Assembly (NCBI GenBank): GCA_015680905.1
Contig: CM027380.1
Span: 17,750,001-17,814,000 of the forward strand
Reading direction: 5' to 3'
DNA: 64,000 nucleotides
Origin: Coptis chinensis
Lineage: Eukaryota; Streptophyta; Magnoliopsida; Ranunculales; Ranunculaceae
The first letter of the stretch is position 1. Each line of letters opens with the position of its first letter. A program made the position numbers and the translations under genes. The notes beneath the pieces are model-generated. The model saw nothing but the letters and a program-made list of their open reading frames with translations, made no database searches and was not told the origin of the DNA. Shown piece after piece: positions 11,976 to 23,699 of this stretch.

Positions 11976-12293
11976 TTATGTTTTAGCGTACTAATTTATT
12001 TACGTTTTATGTTGTAATATGTTTTTATCGTTTACGTGTATGTTTTTTTTTAAATAAAATAGTATTTTGTTTTAATGAAAGTATATTTTATTGAAAAAAT
12101 GTGTTTGTTTATAAATTGAAATTAAAAACAAATCAACTCAACTAGAAATGAAAAACATTACAACTTAATTTGAAATAAAACTACAAAACATCTTATAAAA
12201 TTCTATGGAATTAAAAACACATGCAAAACAATTAAAGACAATACACTACGAAATTAAACAACGTACAAATATTATATATCCTATACTTAAATT

Positions 12294-12651
12294 CTAAAAG
12301 GTACGACTTGTTTCTCCACCACACATTGAAGGATTGCATTGATCGCACAAGCCACACCTAGTGCAGAAATCTACTATTTCCTTGCAAAAATGACATACAT
12401 GTATGTCAACCTTTCTTGAATGATAGATGTTGATATTTGAGGGACAATCATCAACATCACACTTTAGAAGTTTGTCTTCCAATGTTCCATCATCATTGCT
12501 AGCTATGACTACTATCATCATATCGTTGCATCCATTCAGGTTTTGGGCATTTGATGTTAATGCATGGACATGAAGTAGCGTAATGACCAACTTCCTTACA
12601 CCACTGACAAATCTTAGGTGTAGAAATGTGGACAATATTTGATCCGCCCAT
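12294..12651 (-). pseudogene. Small zinc-knuckle, cysteine-rich protein gene
   Basis: From the ATG at 12651 the minus strand encodes MGGSNIVHISTPKICQWCKE and then completes a CCHC knuckle, C-x2-C-x4-H-x4-C (residues 15-28), with three more cysteines close by. That frame stops after 50 codons, at 12499. A second frame continues without a gap down to 12294 and adds CDVDDC, CHFCKE and CTRCGLCDQC clusters, at least ten cysteines in all. One frameshift or a very short intron joins them. The ORF call starting at 12923 is the same frame read back through a tandem repeat. Such knuckles bind single-stranded nucleic acid. The gene lies directly downstream of a palindrome array (12775-12921), which suggests it is part of the element rather than a passenger. 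I do not recognise a named family. Confidence 0.5.
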
Positions 12652-12774
12652 ATTGGTAGTTGAAGTTGAGATAGAAATTGAAGTTGAGAAAGATTAGAGA
12701 ATGAAAATGAGAAGCTAAAGTGAGGAATGAAAATGACTTTGAATATATAGCCAAAGGCCCAATGAATAGAAATA

Positions 12775-12921
12775 TATCCGTTGGGAATAAATTCCAACGG
12801 ATAAAAATATATCCATTGGGAATGATGCCAACGGATATAAATTGATCCCCCTTGGGAATAATGCCAACGGATATAAATTGATCCCCCCTTGGGAATAATG
12901 TCAATAGATATAAATTGATCC
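12775..12921 (-). repeat. Tandem 36-bp repeat with palindromic core upstream of zinc-knuckle gene
   Basis: Four to five units of TTGGGAATAATGCCAACGGA followed by TATAAATTGATCC. The first unit contains TCCGTTGGGAATAAATTCCA then ACGGA, an almost perfect palindrome. Each unit carries a TATAAA box. Placed about 125 bp before the ATG, it looks like a multiplied promoter element. CCGTTGG/AACGG also occurs near 11409, before the left-end gene. Confidence 0.8.
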
Positions 12922-13750
12922 ATTTGTTTTAGTGTATTTTTCCTTTACTATGCAATGTAGTTTTGGCTTAGAGGCCCATGGGCTTATTTGTCATGTTCAC
13001 ATGGGATTAATTGTTCACATGAGAATTTCTTTGTCTACATAACAAAAAGAATGTATAGATTCTAAACTTGCTATAATAATTAAAACAATGTAATAATTAA
13101 TACAATGTAATAATTAATTTAATGCATAAACAAATTTGGACATAACCTTCTTTGTTTAATCAACATAATTCATATACCTAAACCTGTTAAGATTCTCAAA
13201 AACCTGTTCAAACCCTAAAAAACAACAACAACAATTAACAACGACAACAACAATAACATCACTAAATTATTACAAAATAGTGCAATATAGCATTATGGAG
13301 CACTGCCCTGACTGCTCTGGCCACTCCCTCTCCGTTTTCGCCCTCTCTTATTAGGAACACTGTTTTGTTGCATGATATCGGTAGCTAATCTCTGAAACAT
13401 CAACACAATGCAATTAAAATCTAAAATTGGATATATAAAAAAAATATTTGAAAATATAAAACATATAATAAAATTACCAAGGCTACCAATTCGTTTGTCA
13501 TCTCATCCATCCTATGCTCAGCATTTGCTCTTTGCGTTCGTTCTTCATCTAAATAGTCATAATACTGTTGAGTGTGCTCAATTAAACTAGCTCGAAGCCC
13601 CTGGTTGATTTGCATTTCATCTGATAATCGTGCACGCACTGTTTTCTGCATTGTGTCAATATTATATCTAAGTAAAATATACATAGTGTGTTTAAATTAA
13701 CATAATGAAATATAAATATACGTCATTAAACTGTTGTAAGTCAGGTACAA

Positions 13751-14971
13751 TGTCACAGCCAAATTTCTAAACAATTAAAAAATGAATATTTGAAATATAA
13801 ATATCTCAAACATCACTCGGTTCAATTGTCTAAAAACCCAGGCTATGACGGGGGATACAACACATGTCAAAACCTAAAAGCCACATCATAAAAGAATCTT
13901 AACAACAAAAATAATCTCCAAAAATTCTCTTTATTACTTTATGAAAGTCTATCTCCCTCCACCAGCAGCCACCACCAAAACCGGCCACCACCAAAACCTA
14001 ATCGCCCACCCATTTCAACCATGCGGTTGGACTCCTAGAGAAAAACCCAACCTCTTTAATAAAAGCTAAAACTCCATTCTTGAATTCCCCATCTTCCAAA
14101 TCTAGATCTGAGAAATCTCTGGCCGCCATTAATGGCTTCGACAGCTCCCATCTACCGCCCTCACACACTACAATCAACCATAACCCATCGATTTTAGTCT
14201 ATATGCAAGCCCCACAACTCAAATTAAACCAAAACAACCCAACCACCGATTCGGCCACCGCCATTGACGACTTCCATAAGCTTCGACAGCACTACTATCA
14301 AGCCCCCACTCAACCCTCAACAACCCATAACCAACAACATAAAAACGAGTTCAAACAGCCATAAACAGGACGCCATTAACGTCTCCATCCAAACTCCAAC
14401 AGAACTCCAACATGCCACCCCCAACCACCGGTCTACAGTGTAAAACCGAAACATAAAATACACACAGTTACAAATTCATATCTGGGACCATTATCTTGTT
14501 TGGGGGGTCAAGGCTCCATTAACATGCCCAAATCAACCTTCGACAGTTTAATCTAAATTTTCGGAGTTCAACAGATTTTAATCAGTTTGAATAACGACAG
14601 TTTTACCAAATGACGTGATCTAAATATTAATACGAAATAATTAACATATATTATGAAATAGAAAACTAATCTACTCACCTGTAGCGCTCTCCGATTATCA
14701 GCCAGCTACCAAGAAAAATATTCCTTTTGTGCTGTCAGTAAAACTCCATTTTTTTCAAAAAAACCCTCGCTGTGTTTTTCCCCAAAAACTTTACGTGAGA
14801 AAACCCCCCGAAAAATAAGGACAACACTTATCTATTTACCTACGGAGCTTTTATCCTTATCTGATAGTTATCATCTATCCATTATCTATTTTCATTATTA
14901 TTATTTATTATTATTATTATTATTATTATTTTTTATACTAGGAAAACAAAAGAAAAAGCCGGGGTGTTATA
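13751..14971 (-). mobile_element. Solo LTR with non-canonical TG...TA ends
   Basis: A 1221-bp insertion flanked by perfect TACAA duplications (13746-13750 and 14972-14976). It starts TGTCACAGCCAAATTT and ends GGGGTGTTATA. The start and end match those of the 4.4-kb insertion at 31780-36228, and the interior matches the LTR remnant at 8920-9760, so it is an LTR of one gypsy-like superfamily, left after recombination between two LTRs. On the minus strand the ends are TA...CA rather than TG...CA. It sits inside the 3' part of the PMD pseudogene. No coding sequence is seen. Confidence 0.82.
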
Positions 14972-16478
14972 TACAAACACCGAACGCTCTAATTGAAACA
15001 TGCTCTCCATTCCCTGAGAACTAACAACGCGGTATGACCATGGGTCGTATGGATCACTAGATGGGGGTGTATAACCATAATAGACTCCAGATGTTCTTGT
15101 GGAACTTGCAGGTTCTGGGAATTCGACGTCTCGCCTAATACTCTACCTAGTTGCGACATCCATATTTGCACCTCTATAAAATAGACCCGCAGATAGGCTT
15201 CCCTTAGAAACTTTTCGCTAATAAGTTTCATAATCAAGACTGGAGTTCATATCAACATAATCAGTAAAACACAGCTACACACTCTTAACGCGATACCATT
15301 CAATCAAATTCTCGGATACATCCATAGCACGCATATCTGTGTGTGGGGGAGCAGGAATATATCTATCCAATGGTCTGCATAGTCACCCTATCTCCAAGGA
15401 ACCAAGCACGTATATCAGGGGCTTGCAATATGAATCTTTTTAACGACATTAGAATACTATGCTGATAGATATGCATATTCTCAAATTGAGAACTTTGCCA
15501 CGGACTCCAAACAATAGATCTCACACTTTTCATCTCTATTTGGATCCTAGCATCTTGAAGATCATTATGGACCTCATCCCTTAATCTAGCATGACCGTCT
15601 GCAACCCATCCCTGTGGGCGAGGCCATATAAGTCCTTATTCCAATCCTCTTTCAGTATAGGGTTTAAGCAAGCTAAATACTTATACCACCAGTACTGAAA
15701 TAATCAAATGAAAGTGTATCTAATTTAAATTATATAATAGTTAACTAACAAAATAAAAGCTTATATCTTAAAAGTTAAATCCTATTGAATTACCTGTAGT
15801 ATCCAAGTAATTCCGTTGCATTGCTTCCTCATTTCATTTGTTTGTACAAACAAATCAAGCCCTGTATATAGATGTTCCATGAAAGCACCTCCCCAGTCAA
15901 AATCTTCCAAATTATCAAGGTCTACCAAAGGCACTAACCAACCAGCCCGAATCCCAGATTTTCCAGGTGTAAAACCTACTTGGCCCAAAAAATATAACAA
16001 AAAAATCCTGATAAACTTATCTTCCTCTGCAGAGTTTGGGTCCAAATATAAAGTGTCAACTTCATGTTATAAACAATATTCATAATCTAATCGGTGCATG
16101 AATATTTCTTTGATGGGCAAGTTTAAAATGTATCTGCCATCCATATTTCGTGGAACAAGTCTACCTTCAAAATCAAACAACGAACGCAGTAGAGTCTTCA
16201 ACCTTTCAAAATAATCTTTGATACTTGAATCAAACAAAACTGACTTCTACTCGCCCATACTTAAACCCGTTAGCATTGTAAAGTCAAGTGGCCGATGTGA
16301 TACCAATCTCACCACATGGAAGGTGAAAAGTGTGTGGGGTGTGCCACCATCGTTCCACCAATGCAAATATCAGTGGGCGATTAGTCCGAATGCTCGTACA
16401 TGATATCAGTAGACCAAAAGGTGTTTCCAAAATTCAAGCTCTTATGTGCTCCATTTCGTCCCCTCTTTCCACTAGGTG

Positions 16479-17391
16479 TAAGGGTGTAATACGGGGTGAG
16501 GTGGGTCAACCGCGGGTCAAATAGTGATGGGTCGAGGCGGGTCTAGGGGATACAAATCCAATGGTCCCTGATGGGACGGGGCAGGGCGGGTTGAAATGTT
16601 ATGTCTTAGTACCATCACCCGGCCTGTTGAGTGAGCTTACGGGGCAAGTTTTGGGCGGGTCATCCTGGTCGGGTGGAAATTATCATTTTAACCCAATTTT
16701 ACCAAAAAAAAAACTTTCAAATTTTGCAAGTAATATATTTCCAATTCACAACATAGAGAAAAAAAATGGAATCAATCAATGGAAAATAAACAAAAAAAAA
16801 AAAAAAAAAAAAACTTGAACTTGAACCCAAAACCATATCTGCAAATTTGAAACTTCTTTCTTGTGATTTACCATTTGTAATTGATTATTTTCCATAGCAT
16901 GATAAAATGAAGATGGGAGCGAGGATCTATGGTACAAAACAATAAAATATAAACTAAACGAATTTGAAATTAATACAAGGATGAATAATTTATCTTCTCC
17001 AAAATTTGAAAGTTGAATTTGAACTTTTGATATTTGCCCAATGTTCAAACTTGAATATTTGAAATTGATGTTGAACTGATAAGTTTGTGTTCATATCTAT
17101 CTCCCAAATTCCTACAAAAGTTAAAAGAAAATATAAACAAAATACAAAAATATTAGACTTGAGTCTTGAAATTGTGCGGGTCAATGGGGTTAGGTCAACG
17201 GCTTTTGACACGGTGCGGGTCGGGCGGCTTGACAGGTCGGGTTTGAACATAAAACCTACACCCATAGCCCGACCTCGTAAAAATGGTGGTGGGGCGGGGC
17301 GGGTTTGTTTTCGGTCGATACGGGTTTGGGTAGCGGGTGAAGACTGGGTGCCCTACCGGATGATGGGTCAACAATTTTGTTTACACTCCTA
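16479..17391. mobile_element. Non-autonomous hAT element in PMD pseudogene
   Basis: Inverted ends TAAGGGTGTAAT and TTTACACTCCTA are flanked by a perfect 8-bp duplication ACTAGGTG (16471-16478 and 17392-17399), as for hAT transposons. The interior is G-rich near both ends (GGGTCAACCGCGGGTC; GGGGCGGGGCGGGT) and AT-rich in the middle with an A-run near 16790. It encodes no transposase. It splits the PMD pseudogene between its first and second exon regions. Confidence 0.9.
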
Positions 17392-17895
17392 ACTAGGTGA
17401 CTCTAGAAGTCTTTAATGCTCGGTATTGCGCATATCCATTTCGTCGAACTCATTTTCTACACGTTGAGGCATTTAATCAAATAGTTAGTATACGATAAAT
17501 TCTAAACAAAATTTTAAACCAAAATCAATTGAACAACATTCATAAACTCATACTTACTCCGTCAGTGTTATATAAACACGAAACATGCTTGTTTGGATCG
17601 GGAGCCAACGTTGGATGATCAACAATACTCAATCTCCGTAGAAAATTGAAATCATTTTCCAATACGAGTTCACCCTCATTTTCCCGAGGATTTGAACTCC
17701 CTGACCCACGCAGAATACTCTTCTTACGTCCAGCTAGACGAAATTGATCCATTGCAAAAAACATAAACAAATTTGGTTAAAAAAGGAATATTTATTTGGT
17801 GATTGAAGGGAGTGGAGAATTTGAAATGGGATGATGACAACTTGAAATGGAATGAGTATTGGAAGTCTCGAAGTGGAGAACGAATTGGATTCCAC

Positions 17896-17962
17896 TGGCA
17901 CGGGACAAGTTTACCCGTGCCAAATAAAAAAAGTTTCACACGGGACAAGTTGTGCCGTCCAG
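17896..17962. repeat. Right palindrome array of TIR element 1
   Basis: GGCACGGGACAAGTTTACCC followed by GTGCC forms a palindrome, and CACGGGACAAGTTGTGCCGT follows about 30 bases on. The GGGACAAGTT core is shared with the left array (11309-11360). The array lies about 150 bp upstream of the PMD start codon at 17752. Confidence 0.78.
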
Positions 17963-18127
17963 AAAACGAAATCAAATTTTCAGATTTTTCGTGCTGGTAC
18001 TTGACTTTGATTTGGTAATTTTATTCGCTGAAAAATGCTGACGTGTAACAACAAAATTTAGAAATGCGTTGATGATGCTCTTAAGATAAGTTCTAGTTTC
18101 ATCAATAGTAATTCACAGACACCAATA

Positions 18128-18260
18128 ATATCAAGGTGTTTCCAATTAGACACTTGTCAACAACTCAATGCAAAATGTTATTGACATTATCCCACTAATT
18201 ATTGATAAAATGTGTTGTGTTGCTATTTGGTGCCTAATTAGAAACACATTGACATTATTA
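18128..18260. repeat. Short inverted repeat (hairpin) between the two TIR elements
   Basis: The 27-base arm ending in CCAATTAGACAC near 18157 pairs with GTGCCTAATTAGAAACACAT beginning near 18221 (23 of 27 positions by eye). The loop is about 65 bases. It may be a decayed MITE. The remaining spacer 18084-18294 has no gene. Confidence 0.5.
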
Positions 18261-18432
18261 ATTGGAAAATTATCCTTCATTGATTGCACATTACTAAGAG
18301 CATCTTTAGGAGAGATACTTTTCTAGCATCAAACACCAAATTTCCAGGAGAGTCACATGTTGATGAAAACACCAAAAAAATACCAAATCGGCCAAAATTT
18401 GGTTCCAGCTTTGGTGCTGTATCAAATCTCTC

Positions 18433-18575
18433 TCGCGGTGTTGGAAAAACCGCACGGTTTTTCTAACACCGCATGTGCTTGGGCTGCTAAGTGGGCTTTT
18501 ATAGCGCGGTTTTGCCAACACCGCCTGGGCTTGGGATTCTATTGGCGCGGTTTTGCCAACATCGCGTGCGTTTTT
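18433..18575. repeat. Left palindrome array of TIR element 2
   Basis: GCGGTGTTGGAAAAACCG is followed directly by its inverted partner CGGTTTTTCTAACACCGC; two further units, GCGCGGTTTTGCCAACACCG and GGCGCGGTTTTGCCAACATC, follow at about 40-base spacing. Related units occur at the right end (37530-37690). Confidence 0.8.
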
Positions 18576-18589
18576 TCTAAAAATTAGAA

Positions 18590-18680
18590 AATGTGCAAAT
18601 GAAGAAATTAAAAATTGTACAATTGAAGAAATTAAGAATTGTGCAGTTGAAGAAATTAGGAATTGTGCAATTGTATCTAA
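18590..18680 (+). repeat. Tandem 24-bp repeat
   Basis: Four units of AATTGTGCAATTGAAGAAAT-like sequence. Translated forwards they give repeats of the form EEIKNC; I regard this as noncoding repeat DNA at the left end of TIR element 2. Confidence 0.7.
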
Positions 18681-18837
18681 AAATGTTAAAAATGATTATG
18701 ATTATGTATCCAAAATGATAAAAATGATCCAAAACCTATGATTATGATTATGTATCCAAAACAATAAAAATGATCCAAAATCTATGATTATGACCCAATA
18801 TCCAAAATGATCTAAAACCTATCATATTACATAAAAT

Positions 18838-20403
18838 TTATTTAGCTCTCTTCTTATGCCCCTTACCACTCGATGCCTCTCCTCTCTCTATTTAGATGTT
18901 CTGAAGCTGCTCCTCTATGTTCCTAACCTAAGAACCAAGATCTTCTCTGTCTGCAAGAAGGGTAACTACCTCAGCCTAAAGTTCCTCATATCCCTAATGT
19001 TGTTGCGTATACACCTGCTGAATACTCTCATACGCTTTTCGAGTCTCGTCATATGCACGTTGGGATTGCTAATATGTTTGAGAATATTCCTCCTCTCTTT
19101 CTTGGCTATAATGATACACGGCAGTCCTCATCCCATCAAACATACAAATCTGGTTCTCATATCTTTCCCAAACCTTAGCCTGAAAATCCAAGAAAATATA
19201 GTGTGAGTACATATTATATATATAATGAATAAGATAAATAAAACAACTAAACTCACCGTGGTATACTGATCAATATGTGGCTTTAACTCATGGCAACGAG
19301 CACGAGGCACCTCAGGAATGGAAATGTAAGTAGCCTCCCCATCAGGTCCACACACGGCAAAAATCTGAGGATTACTGGCTGACACAGGAGCTAGATGATA
19401 TGCATTCAGAGGTTGTGGGTTGTAAACAAGCTGTGGCGGATGAGGAATACATAGCTCACGTCTCATCCCTTATAGGCCCACAAACTTGAAGTTGCTAGCC
19501 CGACTAACAGGGGGCAACAACGGACCCATGGAGACACGGTTCCACCATCTATAATACTAATCAGCAATCTGCTCAACAACAAAAGAAGACACATCTGGCC
19601 AAGGACCACAACTGGCATGAACTTCATGAACTTGAGTTCTACTCCACGACTTAGCATCACTAATATCTGGTATGGGAGCACATGGAACTCCATAACATCC
19701 AGTCATCTGCCTCCAACATCTGTCGCCACAGTACCAAACCTTATAGTCACGTGCGGTAAAACAACTCTGTGACGTGACAAAACACAAGCATGCTACACAA
19801 CTGGATTGTCAAAGGCAGTAGACAAACTGCAAGGTCTCCACTCAATAGATAACAATGATCTAATATCAAACTAAGCACGAGCCATACAGACATTATTTCT
19901 AATCTGCCCCTTGTTACGAGTCAAGTGAGGCCCTGACCAACTAGCAAATCTAGGGCGAGTATCAGCAATCATGTCTATGTTAGGACAAAGACAACGAAAG
20001 TACTCATAAAACCAAATCTCTAAAAGTCCTGTGAATCCTGCAATCTGAGGACTTCTACTTCGGAATATCTGTGAAGATTTTTCTAACACCGATATCAATG
20101 TGGCATATACTGAGCTACCAAGGTCATAATCTCTCATATTATGCAAATTAGAAACATAAGCATAATATCCGAGTAGTACCGTAGAATAACCATTTGGAAA
20201 CAGAACATGTCCAATAAAAAACATCAAAAAAGCCCTAACATACACATAAGCACCTTCACTACCAGGTAGAATAGTCAAAGCTAACTCCGCTCGTGTATCA
20301 AGATCTAAGAGGGGTTCCATATATGTAGTATTAATATGAGATAGCTTAATACCAAACGAATCATAAGCATTTGCATCCAAGCTAGGAAAAATCACAAGCA
20401 TAT
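18838..20403 (-). pseudogene. PMD pseudogene of TIR element 2, 3' part
   Basis: The open piece 19871-20403 holds the central PMD block: a FLMFFIGHVLFPNG segment, then DYDLGSSVYATL and a FTGLLEIWFYEYF segment, which fit the PMD pattern of a membrane-free helical core with G-S-A/V positions. The frame is cut exactly at 20403 by Athila copy B and its N-terminal half resumes at 36732. Downstream, 19200-18840 encodes a helical tail (KVWERYENQICMFDG, REEEYSQ) with several stops and ends in a basic SGKGHKKRAK just before the stop at 18838, comparable with the basic tail in TIR element 1. It is broken by stops and the insertion. Confidence 0.75.
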
Positions 20404-21735
20404 TAATAAAAGTAAAAAGTTATAGTTTACTCCTACTTAACTAATTAAACTAAAACAGAAGTAAAACATACTAATTTACTCTAAACTATCAAAGTTCTAC
20501 TCTCACGAATCATGAAATATTGAGTGGAGAATTCGTTCCACTCCTAGTCCTTTAAACGTTAGTTTTTGCTAGTTTAATCGATACTAACAAAACGAATGAG
20601 AGTAATGAATTAAATTATACTAATATGGATTTTGCACTTAGTTAGAGATGTTTAACTTATACTATAATAATTGAATATTAAAATGTGAATATGGAGAAGG
20701 AATTAGGGGGGATTGAATCTACTTGATGTACTCCTAATATGCTAGTGTAGATTATATTAATCCTAATCAAATAATATTAAATGTTCGATCCCTAATTACT
20801 CATGACAATTTCTGCCAACTAATAATTAGCATGTGAGGAACTCCAATCCATTCTCATGGCGAATCAACTATCCTACTAGAGTAAAACTCTTAAAAGCAAT
20901 AATCCTAACTAACACATCAAGTCTTCATCAAGTTTCATTAAACCCCTCTAATGGAGGTTTAGCTAGAAGTCATTAGACTATCACAAACATATAAATAAGA
21001 AAAAAACATAATGAAGAACAAACTTTCTTTTATTAATCTAATGAATACTAAAGAACAATAAATAACTTAAGTTTAAACTAATAACTAAGTTTAAGTTCTA
21101 ACTATCTATCTCTAATTAATTATATCTATCTAAGTCTAAGTATATCTAAGTATATTGAGAGTTATGCCTTAGTCCTTTTTATATAAGAGTGGCTAGGTCT
21201 ATATTTTCGTGCATGGGCTTTGGAGCCATGTTTTGGGCCCTTAAATCAAGTCCAAAACCTAATTACATAAGTCCAAACAGGGTTTCTCTATTGAAAATTA
21301 CTGTAATAGACTTTTCATCCACTTATACTCCTCTGATTGGATCGAGGCTTAGACCGTTAGAAATCTCTTTCCGAGCCGGTCGTTTTAACATATAATAGGC
21401 CCAATTCTGAGGTCTGCATCCAAAGATACGACGTGTGGAAGTTATGTTGACTTTTCTGCTATATTTATTCCCGCGTTGACTTTGACTTTTCAGTTTTGAC
21501 CGGGCTTTAAAAAGACTTTTTTTCCTTGAATCTTGGCCTTTAATCATAGAACTTCTTAGCAACCAACCTTTGCTCCTTTATCTCTCAAAAGTGACATGTT
21601 TCTTCACATATTTCACTCCAATGCCTGAAATACATAAACGCACGTAAACAGTACTAACTCATATTTATTATACACATAATTGGTCTAAATGTAATGATAT
21701 TAAGGGGTTAAAACTACAGTTTTGGGCTCTTATCA
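20404..21735 (-). repeat. 3' LTR of Athila copy B
   Basis: 1332 bp, starting TAATAAAAGT (a TGATAA start with one change) and ending GGGCTCTTATCA. It aligns with the 5' LTR at 31096 but keeps about 150 bp (20545-20690) that the 5' LTR lacks. TATATAAAAAG on the minus strand near 21180 is a likely TATA box. Confidence 0.92.
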
Positions 21736-21750
21736 AACCACCCCCAAACA
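21736..21750 (-). other. Polypurine tract of Athila copy B
   Basis: The minus strand reads GTTTGGGGGTGGTT immediately before the LTR start TGATAAGAG. This is the primer site for plus-strand DNA synthesis and confirms that this LTR is the 3' one. Confidence 0.9.
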
Positions 21751-23699
21751 ACATTTTGCTTGTCCTCAAGCTAATATGATAAATTAATATAAGTGACCAA
21801 AAATGGAGTTCTAACTAATCTCTTTTCGCTGAGTGCGATTACATTGACTATATGCAACAAGGCCTTAAACCATTAGGAATTCTATAGTGGACGAGTTATA
21901 GCCCCGTGAGAGTTTTCCAGCGAAGGTACTCACAAACTTCATCTATACTACAATGACTAAGAATTAAAATTACTGTTTCCTACTTTATTCTCAGATATCT
22001 ATACATTTCACTAGCAATGAATACAGAATAATCAAGTCGAAATCTAAGCTAATACATGCATAATAATCAATCATCTACAAATAAACATATATATATAATG
22101 AACTATGATATGAAATGCAATAAGAGGTCCGTTTATGAAACTTTGGAATAGCGTCCTTAAGTAGGTCCTCACATATACGTCAAGACAAAAACCACTATGA
22201 TTTTTCCACTCAAGTTTTGTTAACTCTAGTGCGCAGTGGGCACACTTTACCTTACAATCTCAATGACACACAAGAAAGCCGAAGTCGATCAAACACATCT
22301 GCCACTTACTATCACACTAATCTATTCCTAATTGAGCTAGATGTCTTTATTAGGTATTGCGGGGATTAGGTGATGGTTTAAGAATGAAGAAAATGGATAT
22401 TCAAAAAGGACAAGTCTGAGATAATAGAGTATTCATATTACGTAACTAGAGAAAAGTCCGTTTCAAAAAAAAAAAAAAAAAAAAAAACTAGAGAAAAGTT
22501 TGTTCTTACTTTGCTTTTACACTTTGTTTCCATTCTTAGCCAGTTTTTTTTCTTTTTTTTTGGCTTTTGACTCCTTTGATTCTATTTTTGGAGTTCTAAC
22601 TTTTATTTTTTTTTCTTTTCTTTGGATGGAAACTTTCTTTTCTTATTTGAAGCAACTAACAAATTCTTAGTTTCAAAGGTCTTTCTCTTTCCTATTCTTC
22701 ATTTCATCTCTATTCTCAGACTCATTAAAAAATGGGTAGGCTGATTTTTATTTTTATTTTGTTTTGTAAAAGGGTAAAGGATTTGCGGTTTATGAAAGAC
22801 TAAAGAAAGGCTCAGAGGGGAGACTAGGGGAAATAATTTTATATAGGTTTAAATTTCTTGCTATATCGATCCAAAGAGGGCCTAAATTCTCGCTTAGGAT
22901 ATGGTATAATGATCAAGCAAGTGGACGTGTGATTTCTCTATTTGGAATTTACTTCTCCCTTGTGTCATTTCTCAAATATTTCACTCATATAAGGTTTTAG
23001 ACTATATTCTCACAGGATTTGTAGAATAAGTACTCTAGCTTAGATTTCAGAAACTTACTGCAAAACAATCATAGATACTCATGCAATATATTTATAAAAA
23101 GATACAATGATTATTACATACATATTAAACTAAATTTCTAAAGACTATTCTAATATAAGAGCTAACGTTAAATATCTAGACTATTATCATCATAAAGAAA
23201 GAAACAATACCATTATTTTCTAAGTGTATAACATAAAATGTTTATTTATATATATATATATTTTATTTTTTTTACTAGAAAACAAGTGCATATTATACAT
23301 GTATTATCCTAATATGTGCCTTAAATTATGCGTGTTTCTATGCCACTCCCAAACAAGAACATGCTTTGTCCTCAAAGTATTAAAATAAAAAGGGTAGGAA
23401 ATACCATGGAAATGCGTGAAAATTGAAGAACACATGCAAAACAAATTTAAAACATATTAATATAGATAAATAAAAACATAGGCAACTCTATATGAGTTCT
23501 ACCCATTATGGGGTTAACAAGAATTAACTTGCTTGGGACATAAGCAGACACGAACAAAAATTAAAAAACTTACCTCATATCCCGCATTTACTCGTCGTTC
23601 TCCTCCTCAATAAAGAATTGAGGTTCCTTGGCATCCTGCCACGCCATGATAATTTGCCAGGCCTCACACCATTTATCATCTACAATTGCTAACCGGTCA
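21751..23699. other. Noncoding 3' region of Athila copy B
   Basis: No credible ORF. It contains an A-run at 22465-22488, T-rich tracts at 22540-22620, and at 23341-23385 a second copy of the PPT-adjacent sequence (CCACTCCCAAACAA then TGTCCTCAA) 1.6 kb from the real one. Confidence 0.6.

Larger units (their letters stand above)
13293..17752 (-). pseudogene. Plant mobile domain (PMD/MAIN-like) pseudogene, TIR element 1
   Basis: The ATG at 17752 (MDQFRLAGRKK) starts an exon with VDHPTLAPDPNKH. A second exon region (about 16470-16280) contains the PMD hallmark ALVERWW followed by HTFHLPCGE and, after a frameshift, PLDFTMLTGLSMG. The open piece 15782-16045 has FLLYFLGQVGFTP and WGGAFMEHLY, matching the central part of PMD (aminotransferase-like, MAIN family). 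Further remnants run through 15700-14990, then 13684-13421 encodes a coiled-coil tail and the last exon ends in a basic NKRGRKRRGSG stretch at 13293-13400, a likely nuclear signal. A hAT element and a solo LTR interrupt it, and stops and frameshifts lie in the core. PMD proteins of hosts (MAIN, MAIL1) act in silencing and genome stability; many copies are transposon-borne. Confidence 0.75.
11151..18080. mobile_element. TIR element 1 carrying a plant mobile domain gene
   Basis: The ends are perfect 15-bp inverted repeats (GAGCATCATCAACGC at 11151-11165 and its complement at 18066-18080), flanked on both sides by TTA (11148-11150 and 18081-18083). A 3-bp TWA duplication fits the PIF/Harbinger superfamily rather than Mutator, with which PMD genes have been linked. 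Inside are a PMD pseudogene from the right end leftwards, a zinc-knuckle gene, a short broken plus-strand gene at the left end, and palindrome arrays at both ends. Two later insertions (13751-14971 and 16479-17391) account for 2.1 kb, leaving an original length near 4.8 kb. No DDE transposase or Myb-like accessory protein is seen. Confidence 0.82.

Noticed and set aside
12614..12923. Repeat protein with GDQFISVGIIP units
   Set aside because: It is the 36-bp promoter-like tandem repeat read through; the period is a multiple of three by chance.
11151..18080. TIR element 1 as a Mutator (MULE) element because it carries PMD
   Set aside because: The flanks show only a 3-bp TTA match; no 9-bp duplication is found and the TIR is short.
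18553..18741. Small plus-strand protein with EEIKNC repeats
   Set aside because: Produced by a 24-bp tandem repeat in AT-rich DNA near the end of TIR element 2.
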